NCBI GenBank assembly: GCA_030220185.1
Contig: JASPKZ010004202.1
Location: 1,554,001 to 1,618,000, forward strand
DNA length: 64,000 nucleotides
From: Diploptera punctata
Taxonomy: Eukaryota; Arthropoda; Insecta; Blattodea; Blaberidae
Reading direction: 5' to 3'
The notes beneath the pieces are model-generated. The model did not search any database and was not told the DNA's origin. It saw nothing but the letters and a program-made list of their open reading frames with translations. Below, one piece after another: positions 23,559 to 35,500 of the stretch. Position 1 is the stretch's first letter. The number at the start of each line of letters is the position of its first letter. Position numbers and translations under genes: made by a program.

Positions 23559-26500
23559 ATGGCCAACTCACAGCCAGTAAACCTGTCATCACTTCTTGAG
23601 GATTTTGGTGAGCTGGTGAAGTGCTCTAAGAACCTCATGCAGTCTAGTCTAGGTGAGTTATTAATAGGGCAAGGCATTTAATGACCTATTAATTGGTAAA
23701 AAATGCAAAAAATGACCGATAAAATTAAAAAATGACAAAAAGTTAAGAATTACCAATAAAAATACTATTTATTAGATTAAGTACTCACTTGATTATTGAA
23801 TTACGTAAAATTTAACTTAACATCAAAATATTAAAAGAAAAGTATTTAAAAAATACATATTACAGTACCTTTTATTGCAGAAAATCCATTTCAATTACAC
23901 AGTGCACTTTTACAGCAATTTTGAATTGCAGTTAACAATCAGAATAAGGGTAGAAGCTAGCATAAGCTCTAAGAAATTGAATAAAATTCCTAGAAGTGGG
24001 CAAGATCATTATGCACATACTTTGAAAAATAGGGGTAGTAGTTAGCAAAACAACTACTTAATTCCAAGAAATTGTATTGACAAGGAAAAATACTGAATTA
24101 TAATAAAAATCTTAGATCAAATACAAATAATGTCACAGCCTTCTGGAAAAGTGTAAAAAATGCTCAAAATGAACTAAAAATTGCCAAAAAATGACCTATT
24201 CCTAAAAAAGTTAAGAAAATGCAAAAAAAAAATGCCCTAACAAATTGCTTTTATTTAATCCATTTTTTAGTGCTGTATATTTTCATATATGCAAGCAATG
24301 TTTCAACGTTCATAAGAAAAAGATGCAAAATCATTAATTGCCTTGCCCTTGTTATTAATTTAACTTATTTAATATATGTAGGAAATAATACAATGAAGCT
24401 TCTTTTAAGTATTATTTCTTGATTTTTATGCAGACCAGATTTTGTCTCTTTTGCGCCACATTGTCAATGTTTTCAACTGTCTTTTTTATGGTTGTCCAGC
24501 CTGCAAGTTGATTCCTGCTCCCTCTGCTGGCTGACTGATGAACTTCCAAATCAATTCTTTTTCTTTTTCTCCGAGAATTTCATAATTCGTGGTTTTCTTT
24601 TTTATTCTTGCAGATGTAAATTTTCTCCAAATTGCGAGTCCCTTAAATTTATTTAACTGTTTTAGTAATTTGGCCTTAGTTTCAATTATACATTTTTCTG
24701 ACCATGCATGTGCAGCTATTGCAGATTTTTCCATTTTTAACACTTCTAAGGTGTTCTTTCAATCTTGTATTTAAGTTCCTTTTTGGTTTCCCAATGTATA
24801 TTTTTTTACAATCAATTTGATAAATCCCTGTTTTGTTGCCGTCTTCAATCTTTTCATTTTCGTTGGTTTTGATTAATTTATTCAAACTGTAATCGTTTTT
24901 CGGTGCTAATTTAATGTTAATTTGCTGAAGATTTTTTGATACTTATTAAATACTAAAGCACGGTATGTAAATTTCTTGAATTTTTACTAGTTTCCTTATC
25001 TTACATTAAATTAGCACCGAAAAATGATTACAGTTTGAATAAATTAATCAAAACCAACAAAAATGAAAAGATTGAAGATGGCAACAAATCAGGAATTTAT
25101 CAAATTGATTGTAAAGATTGTGAAAAAATATACATAGGAAAAACAAAAAAGGAATTTAAATACAAGATTGAAAGAACACCTTAGAAATGTTAAAAATAGA
25201 GAAATAGAAAAATCTGCAATAGCTGCACATGCATGGTCTGAAAAACAAATTACTAAAACAGTTACAAAAAATCTAAGGAACTCGCAATTTGGAAGAAAAT
25301 TTACATCTGTAAGAATAAAAAGAAAACCATGAATTTTGATATTCCCGGAGAAAAATAACATAAAATTGATTTGGAAGTTCATTGGTCAGCCAGCACAGGG
25401 AGCAAAAATCAACTTACAGAATGGACAACTGCAAAACAACAGTTGGAAGCATTGACAATGTTGTGCAAAAGCAAAGAAACCAGGTCTGCATAAAATTGAA
25501 GAAATATGAGGTGAGTCAAAATGACCAACTCATTAATAACTTAATTATATTTGATGATGTTCATATTATTCGTTTTTAAACATCTTAATGATCGACAAAT
25601 TATATTTGAAAAGAAAAATATACGCCTAGACTGGGGTTTGAACCTAGGACCTTTGACTCTCTATGTCAATGCTCTTCCAAGCGAGCTACCTAGGCGTCCA
25701 ATCTAAATGCGTATTTTTTCTCTTATACATAGTTAATTCCCTAACCCCAAATGCTACGAGCCGTTTGCAAAAATCGTAGCAACGGCTTGTAACATTTGGG
25801 GTTAGGGAATTAACTATGTATAAGGGAAAAATACGCATTTAGATTGGAGGCCTAGGTAGCTCACTTAGAAATGCATTGACATAGAGAGTCAAAGGTCCTG
25901 GGTTCAAACCCCAGTCTAGGCATATATTTTTCTTTTCAAATATAATGTTTGATGTTACAGAATTTCTGCAGTTTGCAATAAAGCAGGTGGAATGTCGTGT
26001 CGAGGGGCTGCAAGCCGTCAACGAGTGTACCAGACTGATGAGCGAGCTTGAAAAAGAAACCAAAAAAAGATCAGAACTGGAGGCTAAACTTTCCCATGTG
26101 CGTCGTATTTTTGACAACGAGAGGAGACGCAGGGCAGAGGCTGAAGGAAATGTTGTTTCTCTGGTGAGTCTGCTTTCTTACATGTGAAGATGCTTTAAAC
26201 TCAACACCTCTCATTCTTAGCCTCTCTCCTCTTACCTCCCACTGCCCTCAGTTTCCTTCCCTTCCTTGGGCTCAACTGCAGTTCTACTTACCCTTGTTTT
26301 TCAATTTATTGTTGTAATATTTAAATTAATAATCAATTGAGTTGGTGTTTACTTGATGAAAATCCATATTTATTAATTAAATAAAAATAAAACGTAGTTT
26401 TATTTGATTTTCATATTTATTATATAATTCAGTGACAGCTGTTTCGGTATACTGTACCTTCTTCAGACATGCTAACAAATTATGTTATTTGTTAACATGT

Positions 26501-29500
26501 TTGAAGAAGGTACAGTGTACCGAAACAGCTGTCACTGAATTATATAATAAATATGAAAATCAAATAAAACTAAGTTTTATTTTTATTTAATTATTAAATA
26601 TGGATTTTCATCAAGTAAACACCAACTCAATTGATTGTCAATATTAATGTTGATTTGTTCTTGAACATGTTTCGATCAGATCTTAATCATCATCAGCATC
26701 TTGCCCAGACTCACTTCCTAAAATAAAACATTAATTACACTAATATATGTTGCAATCTTAACTTTTACTGCATAAAAATCCAGGCCTTAATAATTGACAT
26801 GATGAATGTCTTGCCTTGAATAGGTCTACTTCATCAAATGTTTTATTGTATACGAGGGTGAAACAAATATAAACTGGAATTATTGTTTACAATTTTATTG
26901 AATTAACAAAAAAATACAAAACCACCACCTCATTTTTCTACATAGTGTCCTGTATTTCCAACACACTTTTGCCATCGAGTTGGCAACTTTTTGATGCCGT
27001 CCTTCAAGAATGAGGGATGACGTGTAGTCAGCCAGTTGCGCACGAACTCCTCTACCGCTGCATTGTCACCAAACCGCCTTCTTCACAAATCTTCTTTCAG
27101 TGGCCCAAACAAATGGTAGTCACAGGGTGACAAATCTGGACTGTAAGGAGGATGTTCCAGAGGTGTCCAATGCATTTTCGTCAGTTTTTCGTCAAATTTT
27201 TTTTTGTTCCTGGCTGAGGAGCCGAGGAACCCACCTGGCAGACAATTTTCAGAATTTGAGTTCATCACTGATGATGGCTTGAACACTTCCGAAGCTTATT
27301 CCAACGTGTGAAGCAATTTCAGAAATTGTTACGTGCCGATCCTCCTCAATAAGGTCCCATACAGCACAAATGTTTTCTGCAGTGATGCTTGTTCGTTGCC
27401 ATCTTTGGTGGGGCTCATTTTCCACTGAATCCTGGCCCGCTAAAATGTTTTTGTGCCAGTCATACACCTGCGTCTTCGAAAGGGTTGTTTCCCCGAACTG
27501 CGCATGGAGCCTTCTCAAAATTTCAGAAGGTTTAGTGCCTTCTTTCGCAAAAAACTTAATAATAATGCGTTGTGCAACAGACGTGTGTACCTCTTGCTCG
27601 CTCGTGGCATACTGAAGCAAGCGGCCGCTCTTCGGAGTGCGACACATCAAGATCCCTACTCCAGACACCCCCACCAACTTCCCCTCCAAACTGCAACCTT
27701 TGCAGTTCGCTACCAGAGCTTCCAGATATATTTGATCCACCCTCGTATAAAAATCTTGCCATAGATATAAAAATGTTTTGCTATTAAAATCTGAATATTT
27801 ATTTAGGAGGAAGAAAAAGGAATTGAAATGTCAGAAGACAAAGTGCAAGATCTAGAGAAGAAAGATGATGCTAATGAAGAACAGGAACCAGACAAAGAAA
27901 TGGGAGAAATTGAAACTGGAGCAGATGAACTTGATCCACAGGTATGAAGACACTAATAGCTTTTTTTTTTATTCTCGCATCATGTTATTTTAACTGTTAA
28001 CACATTGGTGACCAAACAGCTGTGCATTCCACCCACCTCTGCTAGACCGGACATTTCTGTCAGTTGGGTGGACTTTTACCCTCTTACTAATAATCCATAT
28101 ATAACTTTTATACAAGGTTTATACACATCTCAGTTGAAAATTCTTACTAATAAACACTGTATCAGCTGTTCAGTATAGAAGAGGTGTACAACTTTACATG
28201 GGAATCGTTATACATGCCTCCAGCCCTTGTTTAAGGATTGTATAACTAGACAAAATGTCGGACTTCAAGATCAACTGATTGTTTTCTTATGATATTGATG
28301 AAAGTTTCCTTAAATTTAACGCAAAATACAACACTTTAATGACTGTTTGATGGATGCACATTACATTAGTAATACTAATAAAGCTCTGGGTAGGAAAATA
28401 AAGGCATCATAAAATGCCTTTCGTTACACTCATTCTCGATTAGGCCTAACAATATTTTTAAATTGAACATTGAATCACAAAAGGATATGTTCTACAATAA
28501 TTGCTGTAGACAAGATTTAACCTGAATGTAGTTTAAATGATTCATAATATCATTTTAAGAAAACTTTCTTGCATCTTTAATACATAAAACACACACCGAT
28601 ATAAAAATGTATTTAAGTATAGAGGTACTATTATTGCAAGAAGCTACATGTTAACTTGGTAGTCTTGTGGTTAGAGCTTCTGACTACGATGCATGAGGTC
28701 GTAGGTTTGATTCCCGGTCAGACTATAGTGATTTTTTTTTTCGCTTGAAATGATATTTTGTTGTCGGTAACATTTCCTACTATTTTGAACGTTTTCTAAC
28801 GCATCTTAAAACACTGCATATAATTCATAAGTAATGGGGACAGATTTTATTAGTTTCCAAGAATTGGTCGAAATTCTTGACGTTAGATGGCAGCACATTA
28901 TCTGTGAAACCAATTCTATGTTTTATTTGACATAGCGTAAAGGGAAATGTATATAGATTAAAACACACTTATTTTTTCCGTACCTCCTCAATTAAGGAAT
29001 TTCTATTAATTCTTATCCATATTCATTTCTTACACAATTAATCACTAGTTGATGTTGTTTCATTTCTGTTACAAACTGCGAGTAATATTGTTCTGACGTC
29101 ATTATGATGACGAATATGTGACGTATTGTGTATAACTGCTGTTTTGTTATATAGCTCCGGCACAACGTTTATTAGTAAGGAAATTATACGTGAAATACAT
29201 CAGGCTTATATATTGTATAATTAAACAACTGATGAAAGCCTGTATTAGAGATTTTTATTAGTAAGACCGTTAAATTCTAAACTGCGCTGGCACAGTGTTG
29301 TTTTTATATCAATATATTTACAGTCAATAACAATAATACATAAGTAATTCTTTATCAATGTTCTCACCAGACCTTATAGTAGAAATTGAGGGTGTGATAG
29401 CATTGGAAACATTCCCCTTTATGTAAAGGACTCCAAAAGAGCATATGTAGCAAGTTTCTTTTCTTGTGTTCACTGCAAATGAGGCAAGTTTTGGAGGGGT

Positions 29501-32500
29501 ATCTTTTCTTTCCAGTCACAATTGGTGTTAATTTATGTTTGTTCATGTCTCAGCCTCCCTGATGTGATATCCTAGAAGTGGTTTCCTTTTCTCTATGTCT
29601 TTCTTTCTCTTCCCTGTCATCTGTTCCTAATTTCACGACTGCCCAACAAGAGGCTGTTTCGAACAAAAAATTTCTGTTTGACATTTTGTTGTTAGTGTTT
29701 TGAAATTTATAGACCCTGAAAGCAATAAAGAGTGCACAATTTAGAAGCCACAATACAACTTTCTTGCTCCATTTCACTGTTTTTCTAAGGATGGAGTAAT
29801 ATGATAGGTACTGGTCAGCCCTGTCTACGCCATTCACATACTTGTTATCTTGAAGTATTCAATAGGGCATTTTTACAACTTTACCCCTCCCACTCTCATG
29901 TTGCCTGATGTAATGTGCTAACCATTCTTACGTCTCTTTTATCTTTCCATGTTATAAAGCAAAACTTCTCCCTTACTACAAAATACACTTTCTCCTAGTT
30001 TGAGTTTATTTCCTGCTTCCACAAATGATTTTTGAAGCCCCCTGTTATTCCGTATTGTTCCACAAACTGTCGTATTTCTTTCAAGCAAATTTTCAGCTAT
30101 AGCCACACATTATAATAATTATCCTGGTAGACATGATGCCACAGATATAAATTCGGCTCCAGAACGCAAAGTAGTGTTTCTTCTATTTTTTTCCGCTCTG
30201 CAACATATATTTACAGGTTACATATGTATCCCATAATCGCCTAACTACTGCACTAAAATTCCATATTTCATCAGCCGTTTTGTCTTGAAACTGTAAACTA
30301 TCTTTCTGTAAAGATGGAAATTTCATAAAAGAGAAGAGAGGGGTACAAAAACAACAGAAATTTCAAAGAAAATAACAAAATATAATTTTTTTGTTAATTC
30401 TATGTTTATCTGGTAAAAAAATAGTTGTTCTTTGTAAATCCAACATACAGGGTGTAACATAACTCAACGGCAAAATTTCAGGAATGAGTTTCACATATGG
30501 AGAGAATAAAAAAAGTGTACTACAACATGGGTCCGGAAATTGATAATTACAGAGTTATTCAAACTTATGAATGTTAGTACATGGCGACAAAAATGCAAGG
30601 GACTTGTTGGAGCGCTCTGTTCTGTCAGATGAAATGTACAAAGTGACCTCTTTGTGCCTCGATACCGGCAGCTGCTCTTCATTTGTGTACATCACAGCAG
30701 CCTACGATCAACACAAAACAGACTGCCAATAACCACTGTAAACCTTAATAACCTAACATTCATAAAAATTTGAATAACTCTGTAATTATCAATTTCCGGA
30801 CCCATGTTGTAATACACTCTTTTTATTCTCTCCATATGAGGAACTCGTTCCAGAAATTTTGCCGTTGAGTTATGTTACATCCTGTATATTCCATCCATAG
30901 TAATTCTGCCCGAAGGCAGGTCCTTCACTGCAATCATAGCATTTTCATGCTATGTTTGCAGCTTTACTAGGGAAATGAAGGTGTGGTAGCTTCCCGTTGC
31001 TTTCCACACCGGTGAAGGATGATGATGATAATGGTAAGGATGATGATGATAACGATGGCCATATGATTTCGGGGACCGTTTGGGCCTTAAAGTTTTCCTG
31101 ACAATTGTCTTACAGGTGAGGAAAAACCTCACCCAGAAAAACTGCCCCGACCGGGGATCGAACCTGGGCCCGCTGCGTGACAAGGCAGCACGCTACCTCG
31201 AGACCACAGCGGTGGACTCCTGTATATTAAAGAATTCATTTTTCAAGATAATATTCTTGCACTAATTCCTAAGTACCATTTCTTGGAAATTTTTATTAAT
31301 TTCATATTTTAATATGATCTTCCATGCTGTTAGTATTAAGGGTGTCTTATTTTTATATTAATAACAAATGAATAAAAAACTTTCTTTAACGAAAACTAAT
31401 GTTCAGGGTTTAACTTTATTCACCTCAAGTTCTTTTTCTTAGACTAGTTTCAAAACCTTATTCGATTCCATATTAACTTTATTCTTCATTTAAAAATTAA
31501 ACAATTTGAGGAAACTTGATCGAAGAAATGATCTAAGATTAATCTCAACTAAGTTGAATATATTTAATTAATGTTGGGAAGTAAACATTATGAGGTATAA
31601 TCATTAAAATTCATCGGAGAACATATTGTTTAAACAACTCACCTCATAGGATTCATGCTTCCATGATACCGCGGTTTCAAACACAGTCGTGTTCATCCTC
31701 AGCCATAACTCCAACTGACGAAATTCTTCAGCCGTCAAAAAATAATTTCATTAGGGATATCAAAATTCATTGATCTATCTTTATTTTTCTGAATGTATAT
31801 TTTTGGAAATGGTTGAATTTATGAAGAGAAAAGAGAAAAATTTGCGTCTAGATCATAACTTGCCTCGGTAGCTCAGTTGGTAGAGCACATGGCCCGGAAA
31901 GCCAAGGGTCCCGGGTTCGAGTCCCGGTCTAGGCGAAAATTTTTCTCTTCAAATTTAAAAATTGAATTTATTAACTTCGAAATCAAAGTAATTTCATTAG
32001 GGATATCAAAATTCATTGATCTATCTTTATTTTTCTGAATGTATATTTTTGGGAGAAAAATGAAGATAGATCAATGAATTTTGATATCCCTAATGAAATT
32101 ACTTTGATTTCAAAGCTAATAAATTCAACCATAAATGGCAGCAGTGAAGATGGCAACAATAGAACAGTTGACAGCCGAAGAATTTCGTCAGTCGGAGTTA
32201 TAGCTGAGGATGAACACGACTGTGTTTGAAACCGCGGTATCATGGAAGCATGAATCCTATGAGGTGAGTTGTTTAAACAATATGTTCTCCGATGAATTTT
32301 AAGTTGAATATGATTAGAGAAAATGGCATTAGAATAACTTTTTTGAAACAGATAATCACATTTGCAACATGTTTTTAATAATGATATTTGTGTGCAGGTT
32401 ATACTTGTTAATAGAGAGAATGAACCTACAGAAGATATGACTGAGGACCAGGACGACAAGCATGGTGAAGGTCAAGAGCAGGAAATACATCAACACTTCC

Positions 32501-35500
32501 AAGAAAGTGATAGTTTGGGTAAGTATGGCTATACCTCAAATGCACCTTTTTTTACACGCTTTATATTAGCTTCACCTCTCCTCCGTTGTCCAGCTTTTGT
32601 AGAAGAGACCAGCCTTTCCGCTAAATATTGGAGTGCAAGAGAGCGAATGATTTCATTATCAAGTGCTCGACATTAGATACCAACCAACCATATTAGCTTC
32701 ACCTGTATCTATCTATGTAATGGAATCTTTCAACATGATTTCCACCCACTTAAAAATCATTGTATCGACTTGAAACTTTGTATACTTGTAAAAGACCCCG
32801 TGACAATACAATAATTTCATATTTTGTTTCTAAAATCATGGCTAGAATCATCAGAAAATCAAAAAAAGTGTATTTGTATCTGTGTAATGGAATTTTTGAA
32901 CACGATTTTCACCCACTTAGAAACATCGGATCGACTTGAAACTTTGTATACGTGTAAAGGACCCGTGACAATACAATAATTTCATATTTATTATATTTCA
33001 TCTAAGTTGTGAAAAATAATTTAAAAAACAAGTACAGGGTGCGGCAGAAACAATGACTCATTTTAAATTACCTGCCATTATTGGACACAGCTTCCTAGAG
33101 AGTTGATATTGGTACCAATGCGTAGTGGGATGCGCTGTAGCATAATGGTTAAGGCATTGGCTACAAGCCAGAAGGTCGAGGGTTCGAGCTCCATGGGGTC
33201 AGGATTTTTAAACTGACCCAAATCCTCTGGTGGCACTATGGTCCTGGGGTCAACTCAGGCTCTAATGGAAATGAGTACCAGACGCTTGTTCTGGGGGTAA
33301 AGGCGGCCGTCACGCAGGGCTGACACCCCAGCTGACGTCAAGTGCCGATTGTCTAGAAAAAGTGGGAGCCTTAACCTCCTACTACCCCAAGGGCCTCCTG
33401 AGGCCTGTCGTGGGATCACCTTACTTTACTTTACCAATGCATAGTGCAGTTCAAAGCATTGCCAGTCAGTATGGAGTGTTGGTCAAACGAACATCGTGCA
33501 TTTGCAATAGAAACGTTTTTCAAATGTGATATCATCGTTAAATTCCATATGGTGGGATAAGCATATTTGGAAAGACACAAAAAAATATATTGGTAAAACA
33601 TTGGTGGAATCTGTTGCAATGTATGGAAGTGAGGTATGGACAATCAATAAGTACTACAAGAATAGACTAATAGCTCTAGAAATGGATTGTTTACGCAGAA
33701 GTGCCAGAAAGTCAAAATTAGAACATGTCACAAATAAGGAAATTAGAAATATAATGGAAGCAGAAGAAAACATAATTGAAAGAACTGAGGAGAAGAAATT
33801 AAAGTGGTTAGGACATGTTTTAAGAATGGAAGATGAGCGATGGCCGAAGCAACTATATCAATGGCATCCGACCAGAAGGAGGAAGAGAGGGAGACCGAAG
33901 TTAACATGGAAAGAAAACATGAAGACAGTAATGCAAGCAAGAGGGTTAAGCATTGAAGATGCCCAAGATCGTAGGCTTTGGAGGTTTGTCACGGGAAGAC
34001 GCCAGCAGCTGTAAGAGATAGATAGATAGATGACATGATTGATCAAGTTCTGTCTCGGAAGTCAATTACAAGATGGGTCCAGCAGTTCAGAGCAACAGCA
34101 TCTGCAACAAACAATAAGCCACCTGTATGGTTTGCACCCCGGACAACATTGCAAGAGTAAGAACTGCTTGGGCAATGTCAACTGGCCTCCCTGTTTGCCC
34201 AATTTATCGGCTTGTGATTTTTTTTCTCTGGGGATTTCTAAAATCCAAAGTGTATGCTAATAAATAAGTTATTTAACTTTCACAGGGAAAGAACACGAAG
34301 GACCACATGCAAATACATTAGTCTCTGGTGAGTTGAGTTTTCCATGAAAATGTGCAAAGTTTGAATTAGCGAGTCACTGACTGGTGATGCATGAAAGTAC
34401 TTTTTTGTAATATTGGCAAGAAATTACCCAGAATTCTCAGCGATAAAACCACTTCCATTATTTTCGTCTGTTAGAGGAACGCATTTATGCTTGCATCCTG
34501 CAAATAATACCATATACGACGATGTCTGTGTCATGCGATATTATGCCGATTTTCCTTCCAGTTGAATTCTTTGGTGTACTCTATCAAATTCCTCTTCTCC
34601 GCATATACCGAAAACATGATCGAAGTCTTCAAGGTCTGACATCTTGGATAAAGCAGCAAGGTATGCGGCAAGGTTTCAAACTACATCGGTTCCCGTCGGG
34701 TTGCTCATGATTCGTTCTCTGCAGTCACCTCACCAGGTAGCTTAGGAATTTCGACAATTATTATCACATGAACAGATTTTTGAGTATGCAGAAACATCTT
34801 TGGATGCAACTTTCTCAGCAAAGAATGACATTTACGGTGTAATGCGTTCATAGATATGACCCTATGAGGTTTAATTTAAGAATTAAATTAATGTTTTTAT
34901 TACCTCACCTCATATCCTTTTTCTTCTAGACTGCAGTTTCGGAGCTTATCTCCATCATCAGTAGCCTCTGGTCGACCAGTGTTATGTTGTTTCTTGGCGG
35001 TTTTCTTCTTACTTCTATCGGTAGACTGATGAACCTCTGGATCAGGCCAAAATTTGCGGGAGTTTCGAAATTCATGAGTTTATCTTTCTTGTTTTTTTTT
35101 ATGTGGATTTTTCCCAGACTGTGAGTTCTTTTTGTTTATCTGTGTGTTTGATTAACATTAATTTAATTCTTAAGCAAATAACTCTCAAAGACTTGAAAAA
35201 CAACATTCACACCGAAACCGAGGCCATAACACGTGACACTCTTCATAAGGTTATGGAGAATATGCATGTTCGTGCAGAAGATTACATCGCCAGCAATGGT
35301 GGACACCTAAAGGACATAATTAGAAAAAGTGACATGTGTAATTAATGGTAGGAAGTGTTCTGTTGAACAACGTACAGTAATAATGTGTAGTTATACAAGT
35401 AACATGTTAGAAATGGGTCATTGTTTCTGCGGCATCCTGTATTTTATGAATTGTAAATTATACCCTGTACTCTTATTTATGAGAACGCTACCTCATAACT

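Larger units (their letters stand above)
33036..35443 (+). mobile_element. Broken Tc1/mariner-superfamily transposon enclosing exon 5
   Basis: Ends ACAGGGTGCGGCAGAAACAA (33036) and TTGTTTCTGCGGCATCCTGT (35420) form inverted repeats. Transposase-like pieces lie in order: MECWSNEHRAFAIETFF (33470-33525), VQQFRATASATNNKPP (34078-34125), LGISKIQSVC or, in another frame, FLWGFLKSKVYANK (34220-34260), then TLKDLKNNIHTETEAITR and EDYIASNGGHLKDI (35185-35335). The same family is seen at 55318-56540. Insertions: SINE-B, LINE-Y and a PLE piece. Host exon 5 (34286-34327) falls between two transposase fragments. Confidence 0.6.

Noticed and set aside
25839..26117. Minus-strand ORF overlapping exon 2
   Set aside because: Antisense to a coding exon and to a tRNA-like repeat; no independent support.
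26851..27750. Intact mariner
   Set aside because: The central catalytic region is deleted; only the DNA-binding part and the last Asp motif remain.
30950..31265. ORFs ending in SNPGP-type peptides within SINE-C
   Set aside because: They translate a SINE body containing a reverse B-box; the same peptide recurs in every copy.
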